From CAZEQL01 sp964514415 (GTDB lineage: Bacteria; Chloroflexota; Dehalococcoidia; GIF9; AB-539-J10): DNA of 26,442 nucleotides. Below the pieces are notes generated by a model. It saw nothing but the letters and a program-made list of their open reading frames with translations, was not told where the DNA came from and made no database searches. Shown piece after piece: positions 13,991-19,952 of the stretch. The number at the start of each line of letters is the position of its first letter. The stretch's first letter is position 1. The position numbers and the translations under genes were made by a program. The stretch lies in assembly GCA_964514415.1 (NCBI GenBank), contig CAZEQL010000011.1, forward strand, positions 1-26,442, written 5' to 3'.

Positions 13991-14084
13991 AGGCTTTCCT
14001 GAACATGATAGTCGTGATAAGCTTTGCGATTAACAGTTATCGTTCTGGAATCTTTTCCCATGGGGAAATTTTAGCATTGGAGCA
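13991..14084 (-). pseudogene. Duplicated 5' fragment of smpB (direct repeat, copy 2)
   Basis: ATG at 14061-14059 starts 23 codons identical in protein to smpB (MGKDSRTITVNRKAYHDYHV then QES), after which similarity stops abruptly at 13991. Only one base differs in the coding part (AAC/AAT for Asn11). The leader also matches for about 23 bp. It points the same way as smpB and lies just upstream of the asp23 promoter, so the asp23 cassette is bracketed by smpB starts. Confidence 0.9.
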
Positions 14085-14135
14085 CAAGGTTGTCATTCTG
14101 AATGGGTGAGCCAAAGCCCTGAACCCTTCGCTTTG

Positions 14136-14196
14136 TGTCATTCTGAGGGAGCGAAGCGACCGAAGAATCTCTGAGATTGCTTCGCTCGCAATGACA
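14136..14196. repeat. Pair of oppositely oriented dispersed palindromic repeats
   Basis: TGTCATTCTGAGGGAGCGAA onward to GAATCTC is followed directly by TGAGATTGCTTCGCTCGCAA to TGACA, so the two units face each other and could form a long hairpin. These are the commonest repeat type in the window. The rest of 14085-14250 has no gene I can support. Confidence 0.7.
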
Positions 14197-14250
14197 AAGA
14201 GCCATTATTCCAAGGGATGGAGCAATCTGACTGTGTAGTAGTTTATAATG

Positions 14251-14413
14251 TTCTGCATAATCTCGCATAAAACCCCTGTCTCTTGAGGAGGGAGGATTGT
14301 AGTTGCCTGATTCATCAGGCTTAGCCCAATAAATTGGGCAACTACATTGTTAAATAGCCTTGTTCCCTCTTGGCAGGTGAGGGTGAATTATGAGGAGTTT
14401 TGCGATTGTCTAT
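14251..14413. repeat. Long direct repeat with cloverleaf-like core, copy 1 (before comEA)
   Basis: About 160 bp shared with 15069-15231. It contains GCATAAT...TATAAA/CATAAA, a TCTCTTGA palindrome relic, then an identical core (14296-14362) in which GTAGTTG and CAACTAC enclose two hairpins, CCTGAT-TC-ATCAGG and GCCCAAT-AA-ATTGGGC. After the core both copies have GAATTATGAGGA(G/A)TTTTGC. Confidence 0.85.
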
Positions 14414-14433
14414 ATTAAGAAAGGAGCTGCATT

Positions 14434-14940
14434 ATGAACCGCACTGATAGGTTTTATCTATTCATAACTGTTTTCCTGGTCGTTGCTGTAATAGTTGGTG
14501 GTGTGATGCTGGCGACAAAGCATAGTAAAAGCCAGCCTTCAGAAATCGTTCTGGCTCAAGCTGAGCCTTCCCAGCAGAGTGGCGAGGTTTATATCGGTGG
14601 CGCTGTGGCTAATCCCGGCATCTACTCCTTAGAAGAAGGTGATACCCTGCAAACGCTTCTTTTAGACGTCGGTATTGAGCCCGATGCCGACCTCAGCCAC
14701 ATCGAGATTTACATCCCATGCGAAGGCGAAGCCAGCCTCCCTCAGAAGATAGACTTGAACAGAGCTGACCCTTGGCTTCTCGAAGCCCTGCCAGGTATAG
14801 GTGAAACCAGAGCACAGGCTATCGTGGATTATCGCAATGAAAACGGTTCCTTCAAGCGAATTGAGGACTTGCTCCAGGTCAAAGGCATCGGTCAGGGGAC
14901 GTTGGAGAAAATCAAGGATTATATAACCGTGTCGGATTGA
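14434..14940 (+). CDS. comEA: ComEA family DNA-binding competence protein
   Basis: Membrane-anchored receptor that binds incoming double-stranded DNA for uptake through ComEC. 168 residues: one N-terminal membrane helix (8-27), an SLBB domain (about 51-97, VYIGGAVANPGIYSL), a KIDLNRADP linker, and two helix-hairpin-helix motifs (LPGIGETRAQAIVDYR 119-134; VKGIGQGTLEKIKDYI 149-164). ATG 14434 follows AAAGGAGC. comEC usually follows directly, but here it is 5 kb away beyond an accessory island. The end DYITVSD is echoed by a relic just before comEC (19922-19940). Confidence 0.92.
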   Translation: MNRTDRFYLFITVFLVVAVIVGGVMLATKHSKSQPSEIVLAQAEPSQQSGEVYIGGAVANPGIYSLEEGDTLQTLLLDVGIEPDADLSHIEIYIPCEGEASLPQKIDLNRADPWLLEALPGIGETRAQAIVDYRNENGSFKRIEDLLQVKGIGQGTLEKIKDYITVSD

Positions 14941-15068
14941 AAATCTTTGTAGTGAAAGACGATGGTAAATTTAATCTATCACTTTGGGGTATCTAGCCAG
15001 CTTACTCAATATGTTACTAAGGAAACTGGCTAGTGAGATGGGTGATAACAGGCATGGCTATTTATAGT

Positions 15069-15231
15069 TAACCGCATAATCCCGTATAAAAATCCTCTCT
15101 CTTGACGGGAAGGATTGTAGTTGCCTGATTCATCAGGCTTAGCCCAATAAATTGGGCAACTACATTGTTAAATAGCCTTACCCCCGCAAGGGGAGGGAGA
15201 ATTATGAGGAATTTTGCAATTGACTATAGTA
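15069..15231. repeat. Long direct repeat with cloverleaf-like core, copy 2 (after comEA)
   Basis: Partner of 14251-14413; the central 67 bp (15113-15179) is identical, with outer and inner pairings intact. The flanks have drifted by substitutions and small length changes. The 128 nt between comEA and this copy include an 8-bp inverted repeat CTAGCCAG/CTGGCTAG (14993-15045) but no gene. Confidence 0.85.
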
Positions 15232-15383
15232 ATGCAAGTGTTAAAGTCCTGCTCCAGCAGCTTATGGTATCTGGAGAAACAAGTAGTACTAGCATATCAG
15301 AGCTTTGCGAACTTACCCTGACTAAAGTACTATTGACATCGTTCCGTTCCCACTATAACAATATAGAAAAATTTGGAACTTAG
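15204..15383 (+). CDS. Hypothetical 59-residue protein, partly repeat-derived
   Basis: ATG 15204 follows GGGAGGGAG. The protein starts MRNFAIDYSNASVKVLLQQL and has no recognised domain. Its first 8 codons come from the end of the long repeat; the other repeat copy gives only a 15-codon ORF (MRSFAIVYIKKGAAL). It ends one base before the ribosome site of the next gene. It could be real or chance. Confidence 0.3.
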   Translation: MRNFAIDYSNASVKVLLQQLMVSGETSSTSISELCELTLTKVLLTSFRSHYNNIEKFGT

Positions 15384-15396
15384 AAAGGAGGATACT

Positions 15397-15540
15397 GTGG
15401 CAACAGCTTATTGTATGAAGTGTAGGAAGAAGGTGGAGATAAAGAATCCCAGGCAAATCACGCTTAAAAATAAAAGACCAGCAGTACAAGGTACCTGCTC
15501 TATTTGTGGCACAAAGGTATTCCGAATAGGGAAAGCTTAA
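15397..15540 (+). CDS. DUF5679 small zinc-ribbon protein
   Basis: 47 residues from GTG 15397 behind AAAGGAGG. Two CxxC pairs (YCMKCRKK and TCSICGTKVF) about 30 residues apart, with the linker KNPRQITLKNKRPAVQG typical of this family of tiny Chloroflexota/archaeal proteins. It probably binds one zinc ion; its cellular role is unknown. The 178 nt that follow (15541-15718) hold only the direct repeat at 15623. Confidence 0.85.
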   Translation: MATAYCMKCRKKVEIKNPRQITLKNKRPAVQGTCSICGTKVFRIGKA

Positions 15541-15622
15541 GTAGTTATAACTATTTGCCAGGCGTCTTTGCCGCGGCTAGTGGTGGAGTGTATCTGTATG
15601 TAATTTCCTCTCACCCAGTTAG

Positions 15623-15653
15623 TAGGCCCACTCTCCAAATCCGCTGGCTAGGC
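15623..15653. repeat. Direct repeat flanking the toxin-antitoxin pair, copy 1
   Basis: TAGG, four variable bases, then CTCTCCAAATCCGCTGGCT and AGGC. Copy 2 at 16924-16954 has the same spacing and one mismatch in the 23-bp core. The module between them is about 1.3 kb. Confidence 0.8.
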
Positions 15654-15718
15654 AATAGTAAATGTCTCAAATCTTCGCCTATGCTGGTCTCAATTATATT
15701 AGCCAAGTTCAGCACTCC

Positions 15719-16135
15719 TCATTTCAGCAACCTATCAAAGTTAAGCGCCTTCAAAAGCTTAGCGTAGATTCTCCTCATAGTGTCAGGCTCTAGCTTACCG
15801 ATGAAGTATTGGTCAGGCATTTCGCGAACTTCCACGCAGTAAATTTGGTCAACCTTGGCAACCGAATCTTTATCCAATTCAGGACATTCAAGTTTGGGGA
15901 TTTCGACATGAAATTCATATCCATGCCGTCTATGCTCCGCACCTGTGACTGGTATAATCAGCACTGTGCCCCATAAGGTAATGCTGGGATTACTGATAAT
16001 AAGTGCAGGGTGCTGCTCAGCAAATGTCCGTTGCCCAGATGATGGCACACCGAAGTTGAACCAATACAACTGACTCCATTCTTTTTTAATTCGATAGGTA
16101 AACTCATGTCGGCGAATATGATGAGGAAACGGCAT
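15719..16135 (-). CDS. MazF/PemK-like endoribonuclease toxin
   Basis: 138 residues resembling type II toxins that cut mRNA. Matching segments are LYWFNFGVP (23-31, as in IWWVDFGP), HPALIISN (42-49), TVLIIPVTG (57-65) and DSVAKVDQI (90-98). The Thr of the IIPVT motif (T64) is present, but the catalytic Arg normally before PA(L/V) reads His (H42), so activity is uncertain. It lies 30 nt after the Panacea-type partner, antitoxin first. A longer N-terminus (about 20 residues) than typical MazF is present. Confidence 0.75.
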   Translation of the reverse strand: MPFPHHIRRHEFTYRIKKEWSQLYWFNFGVPSSGQRTFAEQHPALIISNPSITLWGTVLIIPVTGAEHRRHGYEFHVEIPKLECPELDKDSVAKVDQIYCVEVREMPDQYFIGKLEPDTMRRIYAKLLKALNFDRLLK

Positions 16136-16165
16136 ATATTTATAAAATCCTATCCAGACCAGAAA

Positions 16166-16837
16166 TTAAGAATTACTAAGCCTAAAAGCTGCACGCTGCC
16201 GAGAGAGCATTTGCTTAGCAGTCTCTATATTCTCATTAGTAGGTTCTTCTAATGCCTGCTGAATGGTTTTTGTATGCTCAGGGCTAAGTGGTTGTGTTAA
16301 TTCTCCCTTGAACTCTTCTAACACAGCATCCCAAAAAGCTTCATGAGCTTCTGGCTTTGCCAAAGCGCGTGTGAAGTCAATAGGTTGCATAAGCTCCAAG
16401 CCTTTCACTATTTCTAGGCTGTATACATACTCCAGTAAGGTCTCTTGGGGAGTTTCGCCAAATATAAAGACCACCTTATCAGCTATTTCTTTGACTGACT
16501 CAGGCAAGGATGGTGTGAATCTAGGGCTTTCTCCAGCGTAAAACAAGCTGTAAGGGCGTCCATCAATAACACGCTCCATTGGAAGTCGCACAATCTCATG
16601 TCCCTCTAATTTTGCTAGTCGTGGTTCGAAATCAGTGAGAGGGTAGGGACCATGCTTATACCAGATATATGTTAAATCGGATGCTTGTCTTCCTGTAGCC
16701 TTGAAGTATTCATAGTCAATCAAGAATAGCAACTTAGCTAGCGAAACTGTCAAAATACCCTTTCGCCGTGTATCAGTATGTGGGGCTATTTTGCCTACTA
16801 GGTAACTTATGAGGTGGTCTGTCTGGTCGAACTGCAA
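16166..16837 (-). CDS. Panacea-domain (DUF4065) putative antitoxin
   Basis: 223 residues. The Panacea/SocA-like core is seen at 30-66: SLAKLLFLIDYEYFKATGRQ, then LTYIWYKHGPYP. In PanAT systems this domain neutralises unrelated toxins, and here it directly precedes a MazF-like toxin. The C-terminal half is helical and unassigned. Start TTG 16837 has a GGGAGGG site five bases upstream. A perfect 8-bp inverted repeat in the leader suggests autoregulation. Confidence 0.78.
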   Translation of the reverse strand: MQFDQTDHLISYLVGKIAPHTDTRRKGILTVSLAKLLFLIDYEYFKATGRQASDLTYIWYKHGPYPLTDFEPRLAKLEGHEIVRLPMERVIDGRPYSLFYAGESPRFTPSLPESVKEIADKVVFIFGETPQETLLEYVYSLEIVKGLELMQPIDFTRALAKPEAHEAFWDAVLEEFKGELTQPLSPEHTKTIQQALEEPTNENIETAKQMLSRQRAAFRLSNS

Positions 16838-16849
16838 ATTTTCCCTCCC

Positions 16850-16876
16850 TTTGGTAGTAGAGCTACCAAAAGTATA
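16850..16876 (-). promoter_or_regulatory. Operator and promoter of the Panacea/MazF pair
   Basis: TTTGGTAG-TAGAG-CTACCAAA (16850-16870) is a perfect inverted repeat directly downstream of a TATACT -10 (minus strand, 16876-16871) and just before the ribosome site. It is well placed for repression by the antitoxin or complex. No good -35 was found. Confidence 0.6.
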
Positions 16877-16923
16877 AACTAACTTCCCCCAACTATCTTA
16901 ATGCCTTAGATAACAGAGGTCAA

Positions 16924-16954
16924 TAGGTTCCCTCTCCAAATCCGCTGGCTGGGC
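16924..16954. repeat. Direct repeat flanking the toxin-antitoxin pair, copy 2
   Basis: TAGG, four bases, CTCTCCAAATCCGCTGGCT and GGGC; see copy 1 at 15623-15653. It lies upstream of the TA promoter. Confidence 0.8.
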
Positions 16955-17013
16955 TTACCTTCTATTTCCTTACTCTGACAAGCACGTCGAAGTGCGTCGG
17001 GCCTTGTGAAACG

Positions 17014-17172
17014 TCAGCTATTGCTCTTGCTCCGACGTTCCAAGGGGGTGACTACAGAGCCATCTTTCGTGTGATAAAGCCCACGTTCATTGATAGCCTT
17101 TGCAATACGGATATCGACTGGTCTATTTCCAGCTTCCTCTACCACCTTAATGATAGCTTCATGCAAATACAC
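17014..17172 (-). CDS. Small HARE-HTH-like protein
   Basis: 52 residues from GTG 17172 behind GAAGGAGGAG. MYLHEAIIKVVEEAGNRPVD, then IRIAKAINERGLYHTKDGSV resembles the winged HARE-HTH module (LHEA..VL...GRPM...EIA..I..RGLY..KDG) found in DNA-associated proteins, ending soon after the signature. It may be a stand-alone DNA-binding protein or the stump of a longer one; no continuation was seen downstream. Confidence 0.6.
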   Translation of the reverse strand: MYLHEAIIKVVEEAGNRPVDIRIAKAINERGLYHTKDGSVVTPLERRSKSNS

Positions 17173-17239
17173 GGTGCCTCTCCTCCTTCGTTCTCATAAC
17201 GAGCCTTCTTTACGTAAGCTCCATATTAACTGAATCGGG

Positions 17240-17299
17240 CTATTCATCAGACACAGCATACATCGTAATCGTGATTGTAGCACTTACGGTGGTCGTCAT
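17240..17299 (-). CDS. 19-residue micro-ORF, SATITIT type
   Basis: ATG 17299 with AAGGA upstream encodes MTTTVSATITITMYAVSDE, 15 nt after the DUF4064 stop. A homologous sequence with an in-frame stop lies at 18577-18630. The similarity at both DNA and protein level makes these two a pair, but function is unknown and translation unproven. Confidence 0.3.
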   Translation of the reverse strand: MTTTVSATITITMYAVSDE

Positions 17300-17313
17300 T
17301 TCCTTTACGCCTT

Positions 17314-17649
17314 CTAACACTGTTCTGACCTAGAAGCCACTAACGCCAAAATTCCTCCCACTATCAAGAGAGGGCCACCAAACAGATAGCCTGCGGAAAT
17401 AGCGATGAAGCCACCAACGCCACTTATGAGCATTAAGATGCCTGCACCTTTAGGCTTTGCCTGGCTAATCGCACCGCCGACTATACCCATGATGGAGATA
17501 GGGATGGCTGCCCAGCCAAGGCCAACTATAGTCTCTGCTCCCTCTGCACCAAAAGCACCACCTATACCACCAACGAACAGCACAAATATCGCGCCTGCAA
17601 AACCACCTATACCACCAAGAATACCCAGAACTAATGCAGCTGTTCTCAT
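17314..17649 (-). CDS. DUF4064-like membrane protein
   Basis: 111 residues, Gly/Ala-rich with about four membrane helices (AALVLGILGGIGGFAGAIFV; GWAAIPISIMGIVGGAIS; GAGILMLISGVGGFIAISAG; PLLIVGGILALVAS). Start ATG 17649 is chosen over ATG 17670 because the AAAGGAGAG ribosome site lies between them. Such small proteins often pair with secreted or OB-fold proteins, as with the gene upstream. Function unknown. Confidence 0.7.
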   Translation of the reverse strand: MRTAALVLGILGGIGGFAGAIFVLFVGGIGGAFGAEGAETIVGLGWAAIPISIMGIVGGAISQAKPKGAGILMLISGVGGFIAISAGYLFGGPLLIVGGILALVASRSEQC

Positions 17650-17723
17650 TCTAATACGCTCTCCTTTCAACTACCCAATGGTCGCTTTACAAATTCTATA
17701 TTTTTTTACCTCAATCTTATTTT

Positions 17724-18470
17724 TCAATATTGGACCAACGTACAGTGAATCATATCAACTCCAAAAGAAGCCGCCTTCTTATATGTTCCTCTTATAGTCA
17801 CTTCCTGTCCTTCAACTATTGGTAATACTTCATCAGCTGAGTCAAAGTAACAATAAATGCTATAAAGAAATCCTGCATCTAGCCAAACATGTACCACCCC
17901 TGCATAACCTCCTTGTCCTATTGTTCCCACTTCTCCAGACACCTCAAGCGTTTTATGCTGGTACTTCAGGTCTGCCGCTACTGGATTCAGGTCTACTTCA
18001 TGCCAGAGTTCCTTAGCAGTTATCATGATTACATCAGGTGGTCTGGGTGTAGGTACAGGTACAGGATTGATAGTTACGCTTTTGCTGCCAGACCAGCCGG
18101 AAGTAATATCAGGGTTAGCTGAAGACCTACCTTGAGATTGAACCATATAGTTGCCAGGGGATGACCATAAATGTGTAGCACTAGTTGATGATGACCATTC
18201 AGAATAATTTCCATCTCCCCAATTGAAGCGATATTGGACACTATGCCCTAAACTTGAGGTTGCCCCTACCGTAATGTAAGTCAGAGACTCGTTAACAATG
18301 CCCGTAGAAGAACCAGTAGGTGTGCTTGGAGTGCTTATTGTCTCTGCCGTTGTCGGAGGTGGAGTTGTAGAGGGTGTAGATATTGGTTCACTTGGAATAG
18401 CTATGGCCAGCACCACAAAGATGCCTATGACAGAGGCTACTATAATTCCTATTAGTTTTTTCTTGCTCAT
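17724..18470 (-). CDS. Membrane-anchored protein with PKD and tRNA_anti-like OB-fold domains
   Basis: 248 residues: an N-terminal membrane anchor (6-25), a Thr/Pro/Ser-rich linker (26-56), a PKD-type beta-sandwich (about 57-136, with QYRFNWGDG and HLWSSPGNYMVQ), a Pro linker (137-146), and an OB-fold of the tRNA_anti-like kind (150-247, KTLEVSGEVGTI, YCYFDSADE, VEGQEVTIRGTY). Despite the domain name it is probably an extracellular carbohydrate- or protein-binding module. It faces outside the cell and its partners are unknown. Its ATG overlaps the stop of a 24-codon upstream ORF. Confidence 0.75.
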   Translation of the reverse strand: MSKKKLIGIIVASVIGIFVVLAIAIPSEPISTPSTTPPPTTAETISTPSTPTGSSTGIVNESLTYITVGATSSLGHSVQYRFNWGDGNYSEWSSSTSATHLWSSPGNYMVQSQGRSSANPDITSGWSGSKSVTINPVPVPTPRPPDVIMITAKELWHEVDLNPVAADLKYQHKTLEVSGEVGTIGQGGYAGVVHVWLDAGFLYSIYCYFDSADEVLPIVEGQEVTIRGTYKKAASFGVDMIHCTLVQY

Positions 18471-18541
18471 CCCCTTGTCCCTGCAGCAACTACTGTGATT
18501 ATGAGTGCTCTAACAAAAGACCTTCCTAATAGCTTTCTCAT
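18467..18541 (-). CDS. 24-residue leader ORF overlapping the PKD/OB gene
   Basis: ATG 18541 with GGAAGGGGG encodes MRKLLGRSFVRALIITVVAA then GTRG, a basic and hydrophobic segment like a signal or anchor. Its stop TGA overlaps the next start by ATGA, so it could couple translation of the PKD/OB gene, or be the stump of a lost membrane protein. Confidence 0.4.
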   Translation of the reverse strand: MRKLLGRSFVRALIITVVAAGTRG

Positions 18542-18576
18542 GTATCCCCCTTCCTTCCAAATCTATTTTAGCTCTA

Positions 18577-18655
18577 CTCATCAGGCAATGGTGCAGTTCA
18601 CCAAGTAATCCTAATTGTAGCACTTGCTGAATCAGAATTGTTCGCTTCATTTACA
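18577..18655 (-). pseudogene. Degenerate homologue of the SATITIT micro-ORF
   Basis: Reads NNSDSASATIRITW, stop, TAPLPDE, stop, in the same frame that follows the broken relE. Aligns with MTTTVSATITITMYAVSDE at 17299-17240, including a shared run GTAATCnnnATTGTAGCACTT on the plus strand (17265-17285; 18605-18625). Confidence 0.35.
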
Positions 18656-18660
18656 TGGAA

Positions 18661-18842
18661 TCACCAACGAAAGGCATCCTTACGATGCTTTACTTCGTAT
18701 ATCTCGATTTCCTCTCTGTTATCAAAAACTTTATAAAATATCCGATATTCGCCTGAATCAACCCTTAAATATCCAGGTCTAGTTATGACTTTTTTGGAAT
18801 CCTGCGGTCTTGGATTGTGGTTGATAGGTTAACTTTATACAT
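18661..18842 (-). pseudogene. RelE/ParE-type toxin with an internal deletion and frameshift
   Basis: ATG 18842 encodes MYKVNLST, the usual RelE start, but the frame soon ends. The other frame from about 18824 continues NPRPQDSKKV, then YLRVDSGEYRIFYKVFDN and EIYEVKHRKDAFRW, a classic RelE C-terminal half with the (G)EYRIFY core and the HRKDAF end. About 25-30 residues between are missing. The total is 182 nt against about 260-270 for an intact gene. It begins five nt after the antitoxin-like gene stop, the expected operon order. Confidence 0.8.
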
Positions 18843-18846
18843 CGGG

Positions 18847-19584
18847 TCAAAGCTCTGCCTTTACTTCATCCCACGATATAAATGGCTCCTTCTGCATTTC
18901 CTTTTCACGCTCGATTAGCTCTAATCCATCCTCAAAATCTTCGAGTCCCTCTAGTTTGTCTCTCAAAGCTGGGACTTGTGATACCTTTAGCAACATTGCA
19001 AATTCGTCAGTGTATTTTATGGCATAAGTCTTAGCCCAGTGTATAAGAGTCCGCATGTTTTGGAGTTCCCGCTCTTTTAATTCGCTTTCCTGCGAAAGTC
19101 CAATGTTCACTGCAAAATTACACATATCTAAATTGATAGCATTCTCAAGCAGAGACGAAGCTGCTTCTTCAGTAAGGTTGAAATGCTCTGCTAGTTCTAG
19201 AGCATCTTTATTAAGGCGAAGACAGAGGTCTAAGATTAAGCATAGTGTATCGTTATCATATTCATCCAACACCGCCTTTGCCTTCTCCTTTATGATACTT
19301 TTAGACGACTCAAAGATTTTCTCTGCTACATTAGGGCGTTTGTCCCAAAGAGAGATTGCCCATTCACTAATACGCAAGTCGAGTGATTTAAATTCTTTTC
19401 GAAGTTGCCCAAACCTTTCCTCTAAGTTTTCAGCGTTCAAAAGAGGTATTACAATACGGTTCTCAATTTCCCCAACAGTACCGAGTAAATCCTCACTAAT
19501 TAGCTCTTGATATGTTTCATCTTCTTTTATCTTTACTTCTTTTCCTATGGGAATAGACACTGGCCGAGAGAGAACAGCTTCCAC
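18847..19584 (-). CDS. Long antitoxin-like protein with novel helical N-terminal domain
   Basis: 245 residues, partner of the broken relE just downstream. Only the tail (about 215-245: LEDFEDGLELIEREKEMQKE, FISWDEVKAEL) looks like RelB-type antitoxins, where (E)FISW-E-VK-EL is the toxin-wrapping segment. The first ~200 residues are mostly alpha-helical and charged and match nothing I recognise. GTG 19584 has a GGAGG site at eight bases. Normal RelB proteins are about 80-90 residues, so this is either a fusion or an unrelated helical protein with a captured tail. Confidence 0.6.
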   Translation of the reverse strand: MEAVLSRPVSIPIGKEVKIKEDETYQELISEDLLGTVGEIENRIVIPLLNAENLEERFGQLRKEFKSLDLRISEWAISLWDKRPNVAEKIFESSKSIIKEKAKAVLDEYDNDTLCLILDLCLRLNKDALELAEHFNLTEEAASSLLENAINLDMCNFAVNIGLSQESELKERELQNMRTLIHWAKTYAIKYTDEFAMLLKVSQVPALRDKLEGLEDFEDGLELIEREKEMQKEPFISWDEVKAEL

Positions 19585-19601
19585 ACCATCACCTCCTTTC
19601 C

Positions 19602-19614
19602 TACAATCATTGTA
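19602..19614. promoter_or_regulatory. Small palindrome upstream of the long antitoxin-like gene
   Basis: TACAATCATTGTA is a perfect 13-bp palindrome 18 nt before the GTG start, next to TATGAT/TACAAT -10 candidates on the minus strand. It could be the autoregulatory operator of this TA-like operon. Confidence 0.4.
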
Positions 19615-19729
19615 TCATAAGCAATTAAGCTCATTACAACTTAAGCAATTTAGGATGTTGTAAAATCTCAAAGTTGAAGAAACGCGCAAACGGTCTTACT
19701 ATGGTGCACACAATGTACGCAATACCTAA

Positions 19730-19843
19730 AGAGGGCGTCCAAAAACTTCTGTAGGGGAGTCCCTTGTGGGCTCCCGCAAATTGGGAGGGGACAAGCCCCT
19801 CCCCTACGAGGATACTTGCGTGGTTAGTTTTCAGACAGCCTCT
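19730..19843. mobile_element. MITE-like element with 18-bp inverted ends
   Basis: The ends are AGAGGGCGTCCAAAAACT (19730-19747) and AGTTTTCAGACAGCCTCT (19826-19843), matching as inverted repeats at 14 of 18 positions and resembling IS ends of the GAGGCTGTCTGAAAA type. Inside, GTAGGGGAG (19751-19759) and CTCCCCTAC (19799-19807) bracket further GC-rich hairpins. At 114 bp it has no transposase. A target-site duplication was not evident. Confidence 0.55.
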
Positions 19844-19919
19844 AAAAAGCAATTTTACTGAGGTTTGGATTATATAGTTCGTGCTACCCTTAACACGTCG
19901 CAAACTGGTAAACTAGCTC

Positions 19920-19952
19920 ACTATATAACCACACCGGATTGGAAGCTATTTT
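19920..19952 (+). pseudogene. Relic resembling the comEA 3' end, directly before comEC
   Basis: TATATAACCACACCGGATTG resembles the last codons of comEA (TATATAACCGTGTCGGATTG, 14920-14939), 17 of 20 bases. In frame it reads YITTPD, against YITVSD at the end of ComEA. It suggests comEC once followed a comEA without a gap. Confidence 0.5.

Noticed and set aside
15623..16954. Direct repeats as phage-type att sites at a tRNA
   Set aside because: The repeat does not match a tRNA 3' end and no integrase is present.
19634..19903. 89-codon minus-strand ORF upstream of comEC
   Set aside because: It is produced by the open frame through the MITE and its hairpins; no domain and no ribosome site.
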